This document shows positions 56,323 to 64,000 of a stretch of 64,000 bases of DNA, one piece after another (within the stretch, counting starts at the first letter, position 1; each line of letters opens with the position of its first letter). The notes beneath the pieces were generated by a model that worked only from the letters and a program-made list of their open reading frames with translations, had not been told where the DNA came from and ran no database searches. Made by a program: the position numbers and the translations under genes. Source of the DNA: JBGOTP01 sp963717075 (GTDB lineage Bacteria; Acidobacteriota; Vicinamibacteria; Vicinamibacterales; CAVVIG01); the NCBI GenBank assembly GCA_963717075.1, contig CAVQVI010000027.1, positions 496,001-560,000 of the forward strand. The letters are read 5' to 3'.

Positions 56323-56742
56323 ATGCAACAACGCACCCTGGCCATCATCAAGCCGGACGCCGTCGAGCGAAAGATAGCCGGTCGGATCATTCAGCGTATC
56401 GAAGACGAAGGCTTTCAGATCCGCGCGATGCGGCGCGTTCATTTGTCGAAGGGCGAGGCCGAGGGCTTCTATGCCGTCCATCGGGAGCGGCCGTTCTTTT
56501 CCAGCCTCACCGAGTTCATGTCGTCGGGCCCAGCGGTTGTGCTTGCGCTCGAAGCTTCCGACGCGATCAAGAAGTGGCGGACGCTGATGGGTGCGACCGA
56601 TCCCGCGAAGGCGGATCCGGGGACACTCCGGAAGGAATTCGCGCAGTCCATCGAACGCAACGCCACGCATGGTTCCGATGCACCGGACACGGCGGCCTTC
56701 GAGTTCGGGTATTTCTTTGCGGGAGTGGAGCTCATCGAATGA
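56323..56742 (+). CDS. ndk: Nucleoside diphosphate kinase
   Basis: A 139-residue enzyme of normal length that transfers phosphate between nucleoside tri- and diphosphates. It has RTLAIIKPDAVERKIAGRII, FYAVHRERPFFSSLTEFM, the MGATDPAKADPGTLRKEFAQ loop and the catalytic-His segment ERNATHGSDAPDTAAFEFGYF. It is 1-2 genes after sucCD/korAB, matching the sucCD-ndk link common in bacteria. Confidence 0.96.
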   Translation: MQQRTLAIIKPDAVERKIAGRIIQRIEDEGFQIRAMRRVHLSKGEAEGFYAVHRERPFFSSLTEFMSSGPAVVLALEASDAIKKWRTLMGATDPAKADPGTLRKEFAQSIERNATHGSDAPDTAAFEFGYFFAGVELIE

Positions 56743-56810
56743 GACGCTCGGCGTCGGAGGGAACGGACACCACTGCGAAATTCGGTGTCGTCTGTGGTAA
56801 ATAGCTCGTC

Positions 56811-57005
56811 GTGGGGAAGGTGCTTGTCCTGGTCGGTCTTGCGCTCGCCGCTCTCGGCCTCCTGATGATGGTGGGCATCCCCTTCGGACGGCTGCCGGGC
56901 GACATCGTGGTCAAACGCGGAAACTTCTCGTTCTACTTCCCGCTGGCGACCTCCATCATCCTGAGTATTGTTCTCACTCTGCTGCTTGCCTTCTTCAGGC
57001 GTTGA
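56811..57005 (+). CDS. DUF2905 small membrane protein
   Basis: Sixty-four residues from a GTG. Two membrane helices: VLVLVGLALAALGLLMMVG (4-22) and FPLATSIILSIVLTLLLAFF (43-62). They flank PFGRLPGDIVVKRGNFSFYF, the conserved loop of DUF2905. This is a widespread two-helix protein of unknown role, often near ruvB or ndk-type genes. Gene calling here is confident because of that loop. Confidence 0.88.
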   Translation: MGKVLVLVGLALAALGLLMMVGIPFGRLPGDIVVKRGNFSFYFPLATSIILSIVLTLLLAFFRR

Positions 57006-57062
57006 ACTGACAGCGGACCGCCGAAACTGACCGCCGAGCGCTGACAGCCGAGAGCCCAACGC

Positions 57063-57617
57063 ATGACCATCAAAGCCGACCGCTGGATCAAACGCATGGC
57101 GCTCGAGCATGGGATGATCGAGCCATTCGTCGAGAGGCAGACTCGCACCGGCGTCGTCTCTTACGGACTGTCGTCCTATGGGTACGACACGCGCGTCGCC
57201 GACGACTTCAAGGTCTTCACGAACATCTACAACACGGTCGTCGATCCAAAGGATTTCGACCCGAAATCGTTCGTGGACATCAAAGCTGATGTGTGCATCA
57301 TTCCGCCCAACTCCTTTGCGCTTGCGCGGACGATCGAGTACTTCCGCATTCCCAGGAACATCCTGACGGTCTGTCTGGGGAAGTCCACCTATGCACGCTG
57401 CGGGATCATCGTGAATGTCACGCCCTTCGAGCCCGAATGGGAAGGGCACGTGACGATTGAGATCTCGAATACCACGCCCCTTCCGGCGAAGATCTACGCC
57501 AACGAAGGAATCGCGCAAGTGCTGTTCTTTCAGAGCGATGAGGTGTGCGAGGTGTCGTATAAGGACAAGAAGGGAAAGTACCAGGCTCAGCAGGGCGTCA
57601 CTCTGCCCAAGATCTAG
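57063..57617 (+). CDS. dcd: dCTP deaminase
   Basis: A 184-residue trimeric enzyme that makes dUTP from dCTP (the deaminase type, or the bifunctional dCTP deaminase/dUTPase). Motifs: FVERQTRTGVVSYGLSSYGY, FVDIKADVCIIPPNSFALAR, LTVCLGKSTYARCGIIVNVT with the nucleophilic pocket Ser/Arg and FEPEWEGHVTIEISNTTPLP with the catalytic Glu. The C-terminal YKDKKGKYQAQQGVTLPKI closes the active site. It is the last gene of the metabolic block before the bc-complex. Confidence 0.95.
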   Translation: MTIKADRWIKRMALEHGMIEPFVERQTRTGVVSYGLSSYGYDTRVADDFKVFTNIYNTVVDPKDFDPKSFVDIKADVCIIPPNSFALARTIEYFRIPRNILTVCLGKSTYARCGIIVNVTPFEPEWEGHVTIEISNTTPLPAKIYANEGIAQVLFFQSDEVCEVSYKDKKGKYQAQQGVTLPKI

Positions 57618-57708
57618 CCCGATGCTGTACGGGCGATGGAGCCCATCCCTTGACGGTTGAACGACATACGTAGTAAAAAAGTCGCACCCGCGCGCTCTTC
57701 GGATCGGT

Positions 57709-57738
57709 TTGAGGCGTGCCGCCGCAGGTTCCGATAAT
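57709..57738 (+). promoter_or_regulatory. Promoter of the bc-complex operon
   Basis: TTGAGG (57709-57714), an 18-nt spacer and GATAAT (57733-57738). The start codon of the first gene is 8 bases later, so the message would again be leaderless or nearly so. Confidence 0.5.
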
Positions 57739-57746
57739 CACGCTAC

Positions 57747-58697
57747 ATGGATAAACTTGTCGAGCGCGAATCCGCCACTCGTGCCCCCCTGGTCGCCGCG
57801 CCCGCCCTTGCCGTTCAGTTTTTCTTGATCCCACTGGCCGTTGTTGGCGTCACGGTCTTGGTATACGTCGGATTCCGTTCGTTGCTGACCGATGACCGCA
57901 AAGCGGAAGACTACTTGACCGAGATTCGTACCGGCGGCACTGATCGTCGCTGGCCTGCCGCGTATGAACTCTCACGGTTGATGGCCGACCCGGCCGTCCG
58001 CGCCAACCGGGAACTCGCCCCGGTTCTCGTGGAGGCCTTCGAACGGGCGAAGGACGACGACCCGAGGGTCCGGCGGTATCTCGCCCTGGCCATCGGCCGG
58101 CTTGATCCACCGCTGCCGCAGGAGGCTATCGCCGCGCTGAGCCGCTCGCTCGACGAACCGGATGCCGGTGTGAAGGCCGACTGGTTCGGTCGGTTGACCG
58201 GCGCCACCGACAGCGAGGCGGGAGAAGCTCGTATCAGCACTATCTGGGCGCTTGGATCTTCCGGCGACACCCGCGTGGTCCCGCGGCTCCAGCCGTTGTA
58301 CGAATCATCCGATGCTGGTGTCCGCAAGATGGTGGTGTATGCCCTGGGTGCGCTTCCCGGAGAGGCGCAACTGGAGACGCTGCGTGCGGCGCTGCGCGAT
58401 CCGGAGCCAGATGTGCGCTGGAATGCGGCGATTGCGCTCGCGCGACACGACAGCCGTGAAGGCGTGCCGGTGCTTCAGCAGATGCTCGATCGGGCGTACG
58501 TCGAGCAGACGGTGAAACGTGAGGTTCGGCAGGACGCGGACATCGACCCGGTGGCAGACGTGATGATCAGCGGCCTTCGCGCCGCGGGGGCTCTGAAGGA
58601 CGCGTCGCTCAAGCCGTCGATTGAGGAACTGAGTCGCGACGACCGCAGTATGAAAGTGCGCCAGGCCGCTCTGGAAGCACTCAAAGCGATGGGATGA
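57747..58697 (+). CDS. Membrane-anchored HEAT-repeat protein of the bc-complex cluster
   Basis: A 316-residue protein with one N-terminal helix (AVQFFLIPLAVVGVTVLVYVG, about 23-43). Repeats of the HEAT/PBS-lyase type follow: AYELSRLMADPAVRAN, RRYLALAIGRLDPPLPQEAI, ISTIWALGSSGDTRVVPRL, VRKMVVYALGALPGEAQLE and VRWNAAIALARHDSREGVP. Such proteins bind other proteins, and its position before the Rieske gene suggests an assembly or structural role in the complex; that is inference. It is transcribed with the four following genes. Confidence 0.85.
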   Translation: MDKLVERESATRAPLVAAPALAVQFFLIPLAVVGVTVLVYVGFRSLLTDDRKAEDYLTEIRTGGTDRRWPAAYELSRLMADPAVRANRELAPVLVEAFERAKDDDPRVRRYLALAIGRLDPPLPQEAIAALSRSLDEPDAGVKADWFGRLTGATDSEAGEARISTIWALGSSGDTRVVPRLQPLYESSDAGVRKMVVYALGALPGEAQLETLRAALRDPEPDVRWNAAIALARHDSREGVPVLQQMLDRAYVEQTVKREVRQDADIDPVADVMISGLRAAGALKDASLKPSIEELSRDDRSMKVRQAALEALKAMG

Positions 58698-58720
58698 CCC
58701 CATACATCCTATGAGGCAGC

Positions 58721-59485
58721 ATGGCTGACGACGAGACCAAACCGGAGACGCCCGCGGAGAAGCCCGCGGAGAAGCCCGCGGTTCCCGCCGCAACGGCTGC
58801 AACCGCGGCCGCCGCGCATGCGGCCAAGCCTGCAGCACCGCCGCGGCCGCCAGCGGCCGCGATGCCCGACCTTGCGGGAAGAACCACATCCGCCGCGTCT
58901 TTGGGTGGGGCCGCAGCCAAGGCTGCTTCAGCGGCGCCCGCCCCAGCTGCGGCAAAGGCCTCGACTCGCGATCCGGATGACACCTCGCCGCTTCTCAATC
59001 GCCGGGCGTGGATGGGCTTGGCCTGGGGCGCATTTTCCGCGGCGTCCGCCGCGGCACTCGCCGCGAGCGGCCGGTTCATGTTTCCCAACGTGCTGAACGA
59101 GCCGCCGCAGCAGTTCAAGGCAGGCTTCCCGAGCGATTACGGGGCTGGCGTCGACGAGCGCTGGAAAGAGAAGTTCGGCGTCTGGATCGTCCGCACCCCG
59201 GATGACATCGTCGCGCACGCGGGTGGCTTCTACGCGCTGCTGGTCACCTGCACACACCTTGGCTGCACACCGAATTACCTCTCGGCCGAAGCCAAATTCA
59301 AGTGCCCGTGCCATGGGAGCGGCTTCCGACTAACAGGCGTAAATTTCGAAGGACCGGCGCCTCGTCCGCTGGAGCGCGCGCGAATCGTGCTGGCCGACGA
59401 TGGGCAGCTGCTGGTCGACAAGGCCCGGAAGTTCCAGTACGAGCTGGGACAGTGGGCAGATCCCGAGGCGTTCTTGAAGGCGTGA
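58721..59485 (+). CDS. Rieske [2Fe-2S] protein of a bc-type complex
   Basis: A 254-residue protein. An unusually long Ala/Pro/Lys-rich N-terminus (about 85 residues, including two AEKP repeats) precedes one transmembrane helix (MGLAWGAFSAASAAALAASG). The Rieske site is in CTHLGC (box 1) and CPCHGSGF (box 2), giving two Cys and two His ligands. It accepts the first electron from quinol. It lies 23 bp after the HEAT gene. Confidence 0.92.
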   Translation: MADDETKPETPAEKPAEKPAVPAATAATAAAAHAAKPAAPPRPPAAAMPDLAGRTTSAASLGGAAAKAASAAPAPAAAKASTRDPDDTSPLLNRRAWMGLAWGAFSAASAAALAASGRFMFPNVLNEPPQQFKAGFPSDYGAGVDERWKEKFGVWIVRTPDDIVAHAGGFYALLVTCTHLGCTPNYLSAEAKFKCPCHGSGFRLTGVNFEGPAPRPLERARIVLADDGQLLVDKARKFQYELGQWADPEAFLKA

Positions 59486-59593
59486 TTCCCGCTGAGGTCA
59501 GACACTGAGTTGTCAGCCGCCAGGAGGGTCTGGACGGCGCGACGCAGCTGATTGACGGGAGCCGTGAGCTGAGACTGATTGCCGAGAGCTGAT

Positions 59594-60409
59594 ATGGCCG
59601 ATACCAAAACCGTCGCACCCCAAGAAGGCCCGGGCACCCGATTCTGGAACTGGCTGACCGAGACGCAGGTCTGGACGTCGATCTTCCGGCACAGCCGGCC
59701 GGACAACGACCGCAATCGCGTCCTCGTGATGCTGTCGAACATCTTCCTGCACCTGCATCCGGTGCGGATCAGGAAGTCGGGCGTCAAGCTCCGCTACACC
59801 TGGTGCATGGGCGGCATGAGCTTCTTTCTGTTTCTTTCGCTGACCCTGACCGGGCTGTTGCTGATGTTCTACTACCGGCCGACGCTCGAGTATGCGTACA
59901 CCGATATCGTCGGCCTGCGCGAGCACGTGCCGCTCGGCATCATGCGCGAGATGCATCGCTGGGGCGCGCACGCGATGGTCATCACGGTCATGCTCCACAT
60001 GTTCCGGGTCTTTCTCACCGGATCGTACAAACCGCCGCGCGAGTTCAACTGGTCGGTCGGCGTGATCATGCTCGTGCTCACGTTCCTGCTTTCGTTCACT
60101 GGGTATCTCCTGCCCTGGGATCAGCTGGCGATTTGGGCGATTACGGTCGGCTCCAACATGGCGCGCGCGACACCGTTTCTCGGTCACGAAGGCCCTGGCG
60201 CAGCGTTGCTGCGCCTTGGTGATGTCCCGTTGATTCACGCCTACGACGACGCGCGCTTCGCGCTGCTCGGCGGGTCGTTCGTGGGCGAAGGCGCGCTGCT
60301 GCGATTCTACGTGCTGCACTGCGTGGGTCTGCCGCTCGGGATCGCCGTTCTGATGGCGGTGCACTTCTGGCGCGTCAGGAAGGACGGCGGCATCTCTGGG
60401 CCACTGTAG
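59594..60409 (+). CDS. petB: Cytochrome b6-type subunit
   Basis: A 271-residue four-helix cytochrome b (b6 half). The haem ligands are two His pairs: RWGAHAMVITVMLHMF and the later HCVGLPLGIAVLMAVHFWR. LLPWDQLAIWAITVGSN carries the conserved PWDQ of the Qp site. The long N-terminal cytoplasmic segment (about 50 residues) is longer than in plant b6. The ATG at 59594 is chosen; five codons more are possible. The b6/IV split is of the b6f-like type. The region before it (59486-59593) is repeat-like. Confidence 0.92.
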   Translation: MADTKTVAPQEGPGTRFWNWLTETQVWTSIFRHSRPDNDRNRVLVMLSNIFLHLHPVRIRKSGVKLRYTWCMGGMSFFLFLSLTLTGLLLMFYYRPTLEYAYTDIVGLREHVPLGIMREMHRWGAHAMVITVMLHMFRVFLTGSYKPPREFNWSVGVIMLVLTFLLSFTGYLLPWDQLAIWAITVGSNMARATPFLGHEGPGAALLRLGDVPLIHAYDDARFALLGGSFVGEGALLRFYVLHCVGLPLGIAVLMAVHFWRVRKDGGISGPL

Positions 60410-60493
60410 AAAGCGAAGACGAAGAAATAGAAAAGATAGAAGTAAGACCCTCGAAGTTTTGAGTTCTCAGTTTTAACTTGTCCGGAGGGCGAC

Positions 60494-61571
60494 TTGGGAT
60501 TCATCAAAGGCATCATCAACGCACTGGCCGATCCACGGCTGTTCTTCATTCTGGCTGTGCTGTCGCTGGTGGTGCTCGTCTGGAAGCGCGAGAAGCTCGT
60601 CGGGAATTCGGTCGGCTACGGGCTGCTCGGGTTCCTGGGACTGTTCTTCCTCTTCGGCATCTTCGACCAGAATTTCAAGCTGATCATCACGAAGCCGGAC
60701 AACGTCCCCATCGTTGGGCTGATCTTTCTGCTTGTCTTCTTCGTGTGGTACGGCATGCGCGAGGCCGTGCTGAACGATCGCCGGATTACGGCGGGCAAGG
60801 GGCCGATCGAGAAAGAGGAATCGGACCGTGTGTGGGTGTGGCCGGATCTCGTCTACACCGAGCTCATTTCCTTGATCGTGTGCTCGGTCGTGCTCATTGT
60901 GTGGTCGATTCTCCTGAAGGCGCCGCTCGAGCAGCCGGCGAACCGTGCGTTGACGCCCAATCCGTCGAAGGCTCCGTGGTATTTCCTGGGGCTACAGGAA
61001 ATGCTGGTCTACTTCGATCCCTGGCTGGCGGGCGTGGTGCTGCCAGGATTGATCATCGTGGGGCTGATCTGTATTCCCTATATCGACAAGAACCCGAAGG
61101 GTAACGGGTACTACACCTTCAAGGAACGGCAAGGCCGAGATCACGATCTTCCTGTTCGGGTTTGCTATTTTGTGGGTGTCTCTCATCGTGCTGGGCACGT
61201 TCCTGCGCGGACCGAACTGGAACTTCTTCGGGCCGTTTGAGTACTGGGACATCCACAAGCTCGAAGCGCTCACCAACGTGAACCTTGCGGATTACATCTG
61301 GGTGCGCGGGCTCAGGATGGGGTCGCCTACGAACTGGTTCGTGAGGGAGATTTTCGGCATCGTACTGGTTCTGGCCTACGTGTTCGCCCTCCCGGTCGTG
61401 CTGGCCAAGTCGTGGTTCAAGGGATACTACGAAAAGCTGGGGGCGCCGCGATACTACGTCGCCGCGTTTCTCTTCGTGACGATGCTGTCACTGCCGACCA
61501 AAATGCTGCTGCGATGGATATTCAACCTGAAGTACATCGTGGCAATTCCCGAGTTCTTCTTCAACATCTAA
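60494..61571 (+). CDS. petD: Cytochrome b subunit IV-type protein (one-base frameshift)
   Basis: The start is TTG at 60494, supported by GGAGG five bases upstream. The first frame has LFFLFGIFDQNFKLIITKP, WPDLVYTELISLIVCSVVL and WYFLGLQEMLVYFDPWLAGV, the typical subunit IV core with the PDW-like PNP-type loop (PNPSKAPWYF). It loses the frame at about 61130 (FKERQ), where one G too many would restore FKERKAEITIFLFGFAI. The next frame carries on FGPFEYWDIHKLEALTNVNL and two more helices. Repaired, it has about 358 residues, longer than the plant subunit because of C-terminal additional helices. Confidence 0.88.
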
Positions 61572-61586
61572 TCTGCATATTGAGCC

Positions 61587-64000
61587 ATGGCTGACAAGAA
61601 GAGCATCGGTCACGCGTATAACGTCGACTTCCTGAACGTCGTGTTCGCAGCGTCCAGCATCTTCCTGCTTCTTTCGGTCGTCTGGATGGTCTGGGACGAT
61701 TTCGACCGCGACTGGAAAAATACGCAGCGGCGCTTCGCGGACCTCGAATATCAGGTGACGCAGGCCAGCCGGGAGCAGGCGGCGCGCGCGGTCGACAAGA
61801 ACAAGCTGGCGCAGCTCACCTCCGCACGACAGGCCGCGGAGAAGAACGTCACCGCCAATCAACAGAAGGTCGACGAGCTCCAAGCCAAGTTGGCACAGAT
61901 CGACATCAGGCTGTCCCGGCAGCAGCAGGACGCCAACTTCGCGAAAGCCACCTACGACCACGATCGTTATGAGTTCGAAGTGCTGCGGTCCGAAGGGGCG
62001 TCGAACGCGGATGCGAAGGGCCAGGCGGTCGCTGAGCTCGAGAAGCGACTGAACACGCTCAACCTCGACCTCGAGAAAGTGCTCGCGGAGAAGGCCGAGG
62101 TTCAGAAGCAGCTGAGCCAGTACACCGGCGAGGTTGCCCGAATCGGCAAGGAGCTCGACGAGCTGATCGTGGAGCAAACGCGGCTGGACAAACGGCTTGC
62201 GGTGCTGGCGCCGAGCGCGGTGAAGGATTACTTCCGCAACGCGCCGCTCGTCGACTTTCTCGCGCCGACAATCAAGGTGCAGCAGATCATTCTGCCCAAC
62301 ATCGTGGACGATGTGAACTTCACCAAAGTTCCGAAGATGGACCGCTGCGGCACGTGTCACCTGGCGATCGACAAGAAGGGCTACGAGAAGTATCCGCAGC
62401 CGTTCCGGACGCACTCGAATCTCTCGACCTACATCGGCAGCGACTCCCAGCACCCGATGGATCAGATCGGCTGTACCGTGTGCCACGAAGGGATGGGCCA
62501 GTCGGTCAATTTCCGGGACGTGGCGCACGCGCCGTCCACCGACGCGCAGAAGAAAGAATGGGAGGAGAAATTCCATTGGGAAGAGCCCCATCTCTGGGAC
62601 TACCCGATGCTGCCGGTCAAGATGACCGAGGCGTCCTGCGCGAAGTGCCACAAGCGCGAAGTGTTCATCCCGAAAGCCGATGCGCTGAATGTTGCGTACG
62701 CGACCTACGAACGCGCCGGCTGCTACGCGTGTCACAAGACGAGGGGCTTCGAGAACCTGCGGAAGCCTGGGCCGACGCTCACGAAGATTCAGTCGAAGCT
62801 GACGCCTGAGTGGGTCAAGACCTGGGTGCGCAACCCGCGCGCGATCAAGCCGGCAACCTGGATGCCGCGGATCTGGTACAACTCGAACTCGAGCGCGCCT
62901 GAAGACGCGGTGAGAAACGAAGTGGAGATCAACGCGGCGGTGGCGTACCTCTTCGCGAACTCCGAGCCGTACTCGAACCTGGTCAAGAATCCACCGCTCG
63001 GCAACGCCAAGGCTGGCGAGCAAATCGTCAAGTCCGTGGGTTGCCAGGGTTGTCACGTCGTCGAAGGCAAGCGCGACGAGGTGGGGCCACACCGGACATT
63101 CGGTCAACCCCTGGAGAACATCGGGAGTAAGACGACCTACGAGTGGGTCTACAACTGGGTGCGGGAGCCGAAACACTACAACCCCGACACCTACATGCCT
63201 GACCTGCGGCTCACCGATGCGCAGTCCGCCGATGTCGCGACCTATCTAATGACCCTGAAGCCGGGCGGCGGCGACGCGGCCAAGGCGATGCCCGACGAGG
63301 CCGCCGTGGATGCTGTGCTCCTCGACTATTTCAAGGCGGTGATGCCATTTGCGGAGGCCCAGGCCGAGCTCGGGAAGCTCGATACGGCAGCCAAACAACA
63401 GGCGCTCGGGCAGCGCGTCATCGGTCGCTACGGCTGCTTCAGCTGCCACGAGATCAAGGGCTTCGAGAAGGCGCAGCCGATTGGCACCGAATTGTCGGAG
63501 GAGGGCAGCAAGTTGGTGTCGCGGCTCGACTTTGCCTTTGTTCACGATATTCCACATACGTCGAAGCTGGCATGGTTCGGCAGGAAGCTGCAGGACCCGC
63601 GCGTATTCGATCGGGGGCGCGTTCTTCAGCCCCTCGACAAGCTTCGCATGCCGAATTTCGACTTCTCGCAAGTGGAGATCGATCGGCTTGTCACGGCCAT
63701 CATGAGCCTCCAGCGTGAGATTCAACCGCCCGCGGCAATGCCCGTGAGGTCTGCGCGTGCCGACTTCCGGGGGCAGGGCCGCAACCTCGTACATCGGCGC
63801 AATTGCGTCGGCTGTCACAACATCGAGGGCGACGGAGGAGACTTCGCGAAGACAGTGGAGGATCCCTCCCTTGCGCCCCCCATGTTGACGCCGGAAGGAG
63901 CCCGTGTGCAGCCGGATTGGCTCTATGCCTTCCTGCGTGCCCCCATCACGATTCGGCCGTGGCTCGACGTCCGGATGCCGACCTTCGGCTTCGACGACCC
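61587..64000 (+). CDS. Large seven-haem c-type cytochrome with coiled-coil, 3' end beyond window
   Basis: At least 804 residues from the ATG at 61587 with no stop before the window edge. One N-terminal helix (NVVFAASSIFLLLSVVWMVW, about 18-37) is followed by a coiled-coil stretch (about 45-215, e.g. LNLDLEKVLAEKAEVQKQL) and then the haem part. Seven CxxCH motifs: CGTCH (254), CTVCH (296), CAKCH (351), CYACH (379), CQGCH (486), CFSCH (617) and CVGCH (740). Several repeat a cytochrome c pattern ending in MP (YMPDLRLTD, LRMPNFDFS). It directly follows petD and is the probable electron acceptor of the bc complex. Further haems may lie past 64000. Confidence 0.9.
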   Translation, partial: MADKKSIGHAYNVDFLNVVFAASSIFLLLSVVWMVWDDFDRDWKNTQRRFADLEYQVTQASREQAARAVDKNKLAQLTSARQAAEKNVTANQQKVDELQAKLAQIDIRLSRQQQDANFAKATYDHDRYEFEVLRSEGASNADAKGQAVAELEKRLNTLNLDLEKVLAEKAEVQKQLSQYTGEVARIGKELDELIVEQTRLDKRLAVLAPSAVKDYFRNAPLVDFLAPTIKVQQIILPNIVDDVNFTKVPKMDRCGTCHLAIDKKGYEKYPQPFRTHSNLSTYIGSDSQHPMDQIGCTVCHEGMGQSVNFRDVAHAPSTDAQKKEWEEKFHWEEPHLWDYPMLPVKMTEASCAKCHKREVFIPKADALNVAYATYERAGCYACHKTRGFENLRKPGPTLTKIQSKLTPEWVKTWVRNPRAIKPATWMPRIWYNSNSSAPEDAVRNEVEINAAVAYLFANSEPYSNLVKNPPLGNAKAGEQIVKSVGCQGCHVVEGKRDEVGPHRTFGQPLENIGSKTTYEWVYNWVREPKHYNPDTYMPDLRLTDAQSADVATYLMTLKPGGGDAAKAMPDEAAVDAVLLDYFKAVMPFAEAQAELGKLDTAAKQQALGQRVIGRYGCFSCHEIKGFEKAQPIGTELSEEGSKLVSRLDFAFVHDIPHTSKLAWFGRKLQDPRVFDRGRVLQPLDKLRMPNFDFSQVEIDRLVTAIMSLQREIQPPAAMPVRSARADFRGQGRNLVHRRNCVGCHNIEGDGGDFAKTVEDPSLAPPMLTPEGARVQPDWLYAFLRAPITIRPWLDVRMPTFGFDD

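Noticed and set aside
61488..63176. A 562-codon minus-strand frame opposite the multihaem cytochrome
   Set aside because: Arg/Val/Leu-rich shadow; the plus strand has seven in-frame CxxCH motifs.

Overview
The window looks like a stretch of chromosome from a high-GC, diderm, LPS-making bacterium, most likely an acidobacterium of the Vicinamibacteria type. The reasons are a Kdo/LPS gene set, a full pilMNOPQ operon, 2-oxoglutarate:ferredoxin oxidoreductase in place of the dehydrogenase complex, a split cytochrome b6/subunit IV complex with a multihaem cytochrome, and many paired GTAGGCCCGACC-type palindromes. No rRNA was seen, so the placement is an inference.

Layout. 1-4.3 kb: minus-strand genes (a partial GT117/DUF2723 membrane protein, a PolX relative with a damaged polymerase site, a Cys-less rhodanese, two small Cys-rich proteins, a pseudo-receiver) and one divergent sigma-54-AAA-like fragment. 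4.3-7.0 kb: a DUF998 remnant, a secreted NHL protein and a secreted metallo-beta-lactamase-fold hydrolase. 7.04-11.06 kb: a 4-kb integrative element at the 3' end of tRNA-Ala(CGC), bounded by a perfect 48-bp repeat, with an integrase, a DUF2513 protein, two proteins with HEPN-like R-x4-H motifs, a secreted Rap1a-like protein and a small hypothetical. 11.1-16.6 kb: pfkA, then the minus-strand run rplM-rpsI-rpsB-tsf-pyrH-frr. 16.8-24.9 kb: pilMNOPQ, two lipoproteins, a TPR protein and an M24 peptidase. 25-31 kb: accBC, thiE, an amino-acid permease, folD, coaE. 31-38.6 kb: minus-strand lapB-kdsC-kdsD-kdsA and kdsB-pyrG, with a GspC/PilP-like protein and a lipid kinase on the plus strand. 38.6-57.6 kb: serA, a cytochrome c, then a TCA region (icd, mdh, sdhCAB, sucCD, korAB) interrupted by a serine hydrolase, an amidohydrolase and a methyltransferase, and ended by ndk, DUF2905 and dcd. 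57.7-64 kb: HEAT protein, Rieske, cytochrome b6, subunit IV and a seven-haem cytochrome that runs off the window.

How the genes work together. The Icd, KorAB, SucCD, SdhCAB and Mdh set covers isocitrate to oxaloacetate except fumarase. Reduced ferredoxin from KorAB and quinol from Sdh feed respiration, and the terminal cluster is a quinol:cytochrome c oxidoreductase. KdsA-D, KdsB and LapB serve LPS core synthesis.

Two cross-cutting features stand out. First, six conserved genes (pilQ, accC, thiE, the permease, korA, petD) each carry one extra base, always explicable as one G or C too many, which suggests systematic sequence error. Second, several genes (pfkA, pyrH, kdsA, kdsB, ndk, the HEAT gene) have a clear -10 box 5-8 nt before the start codon, suggesting leaderless transcripts. 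No CRISPR array, IS element or rRNA gene was seen.
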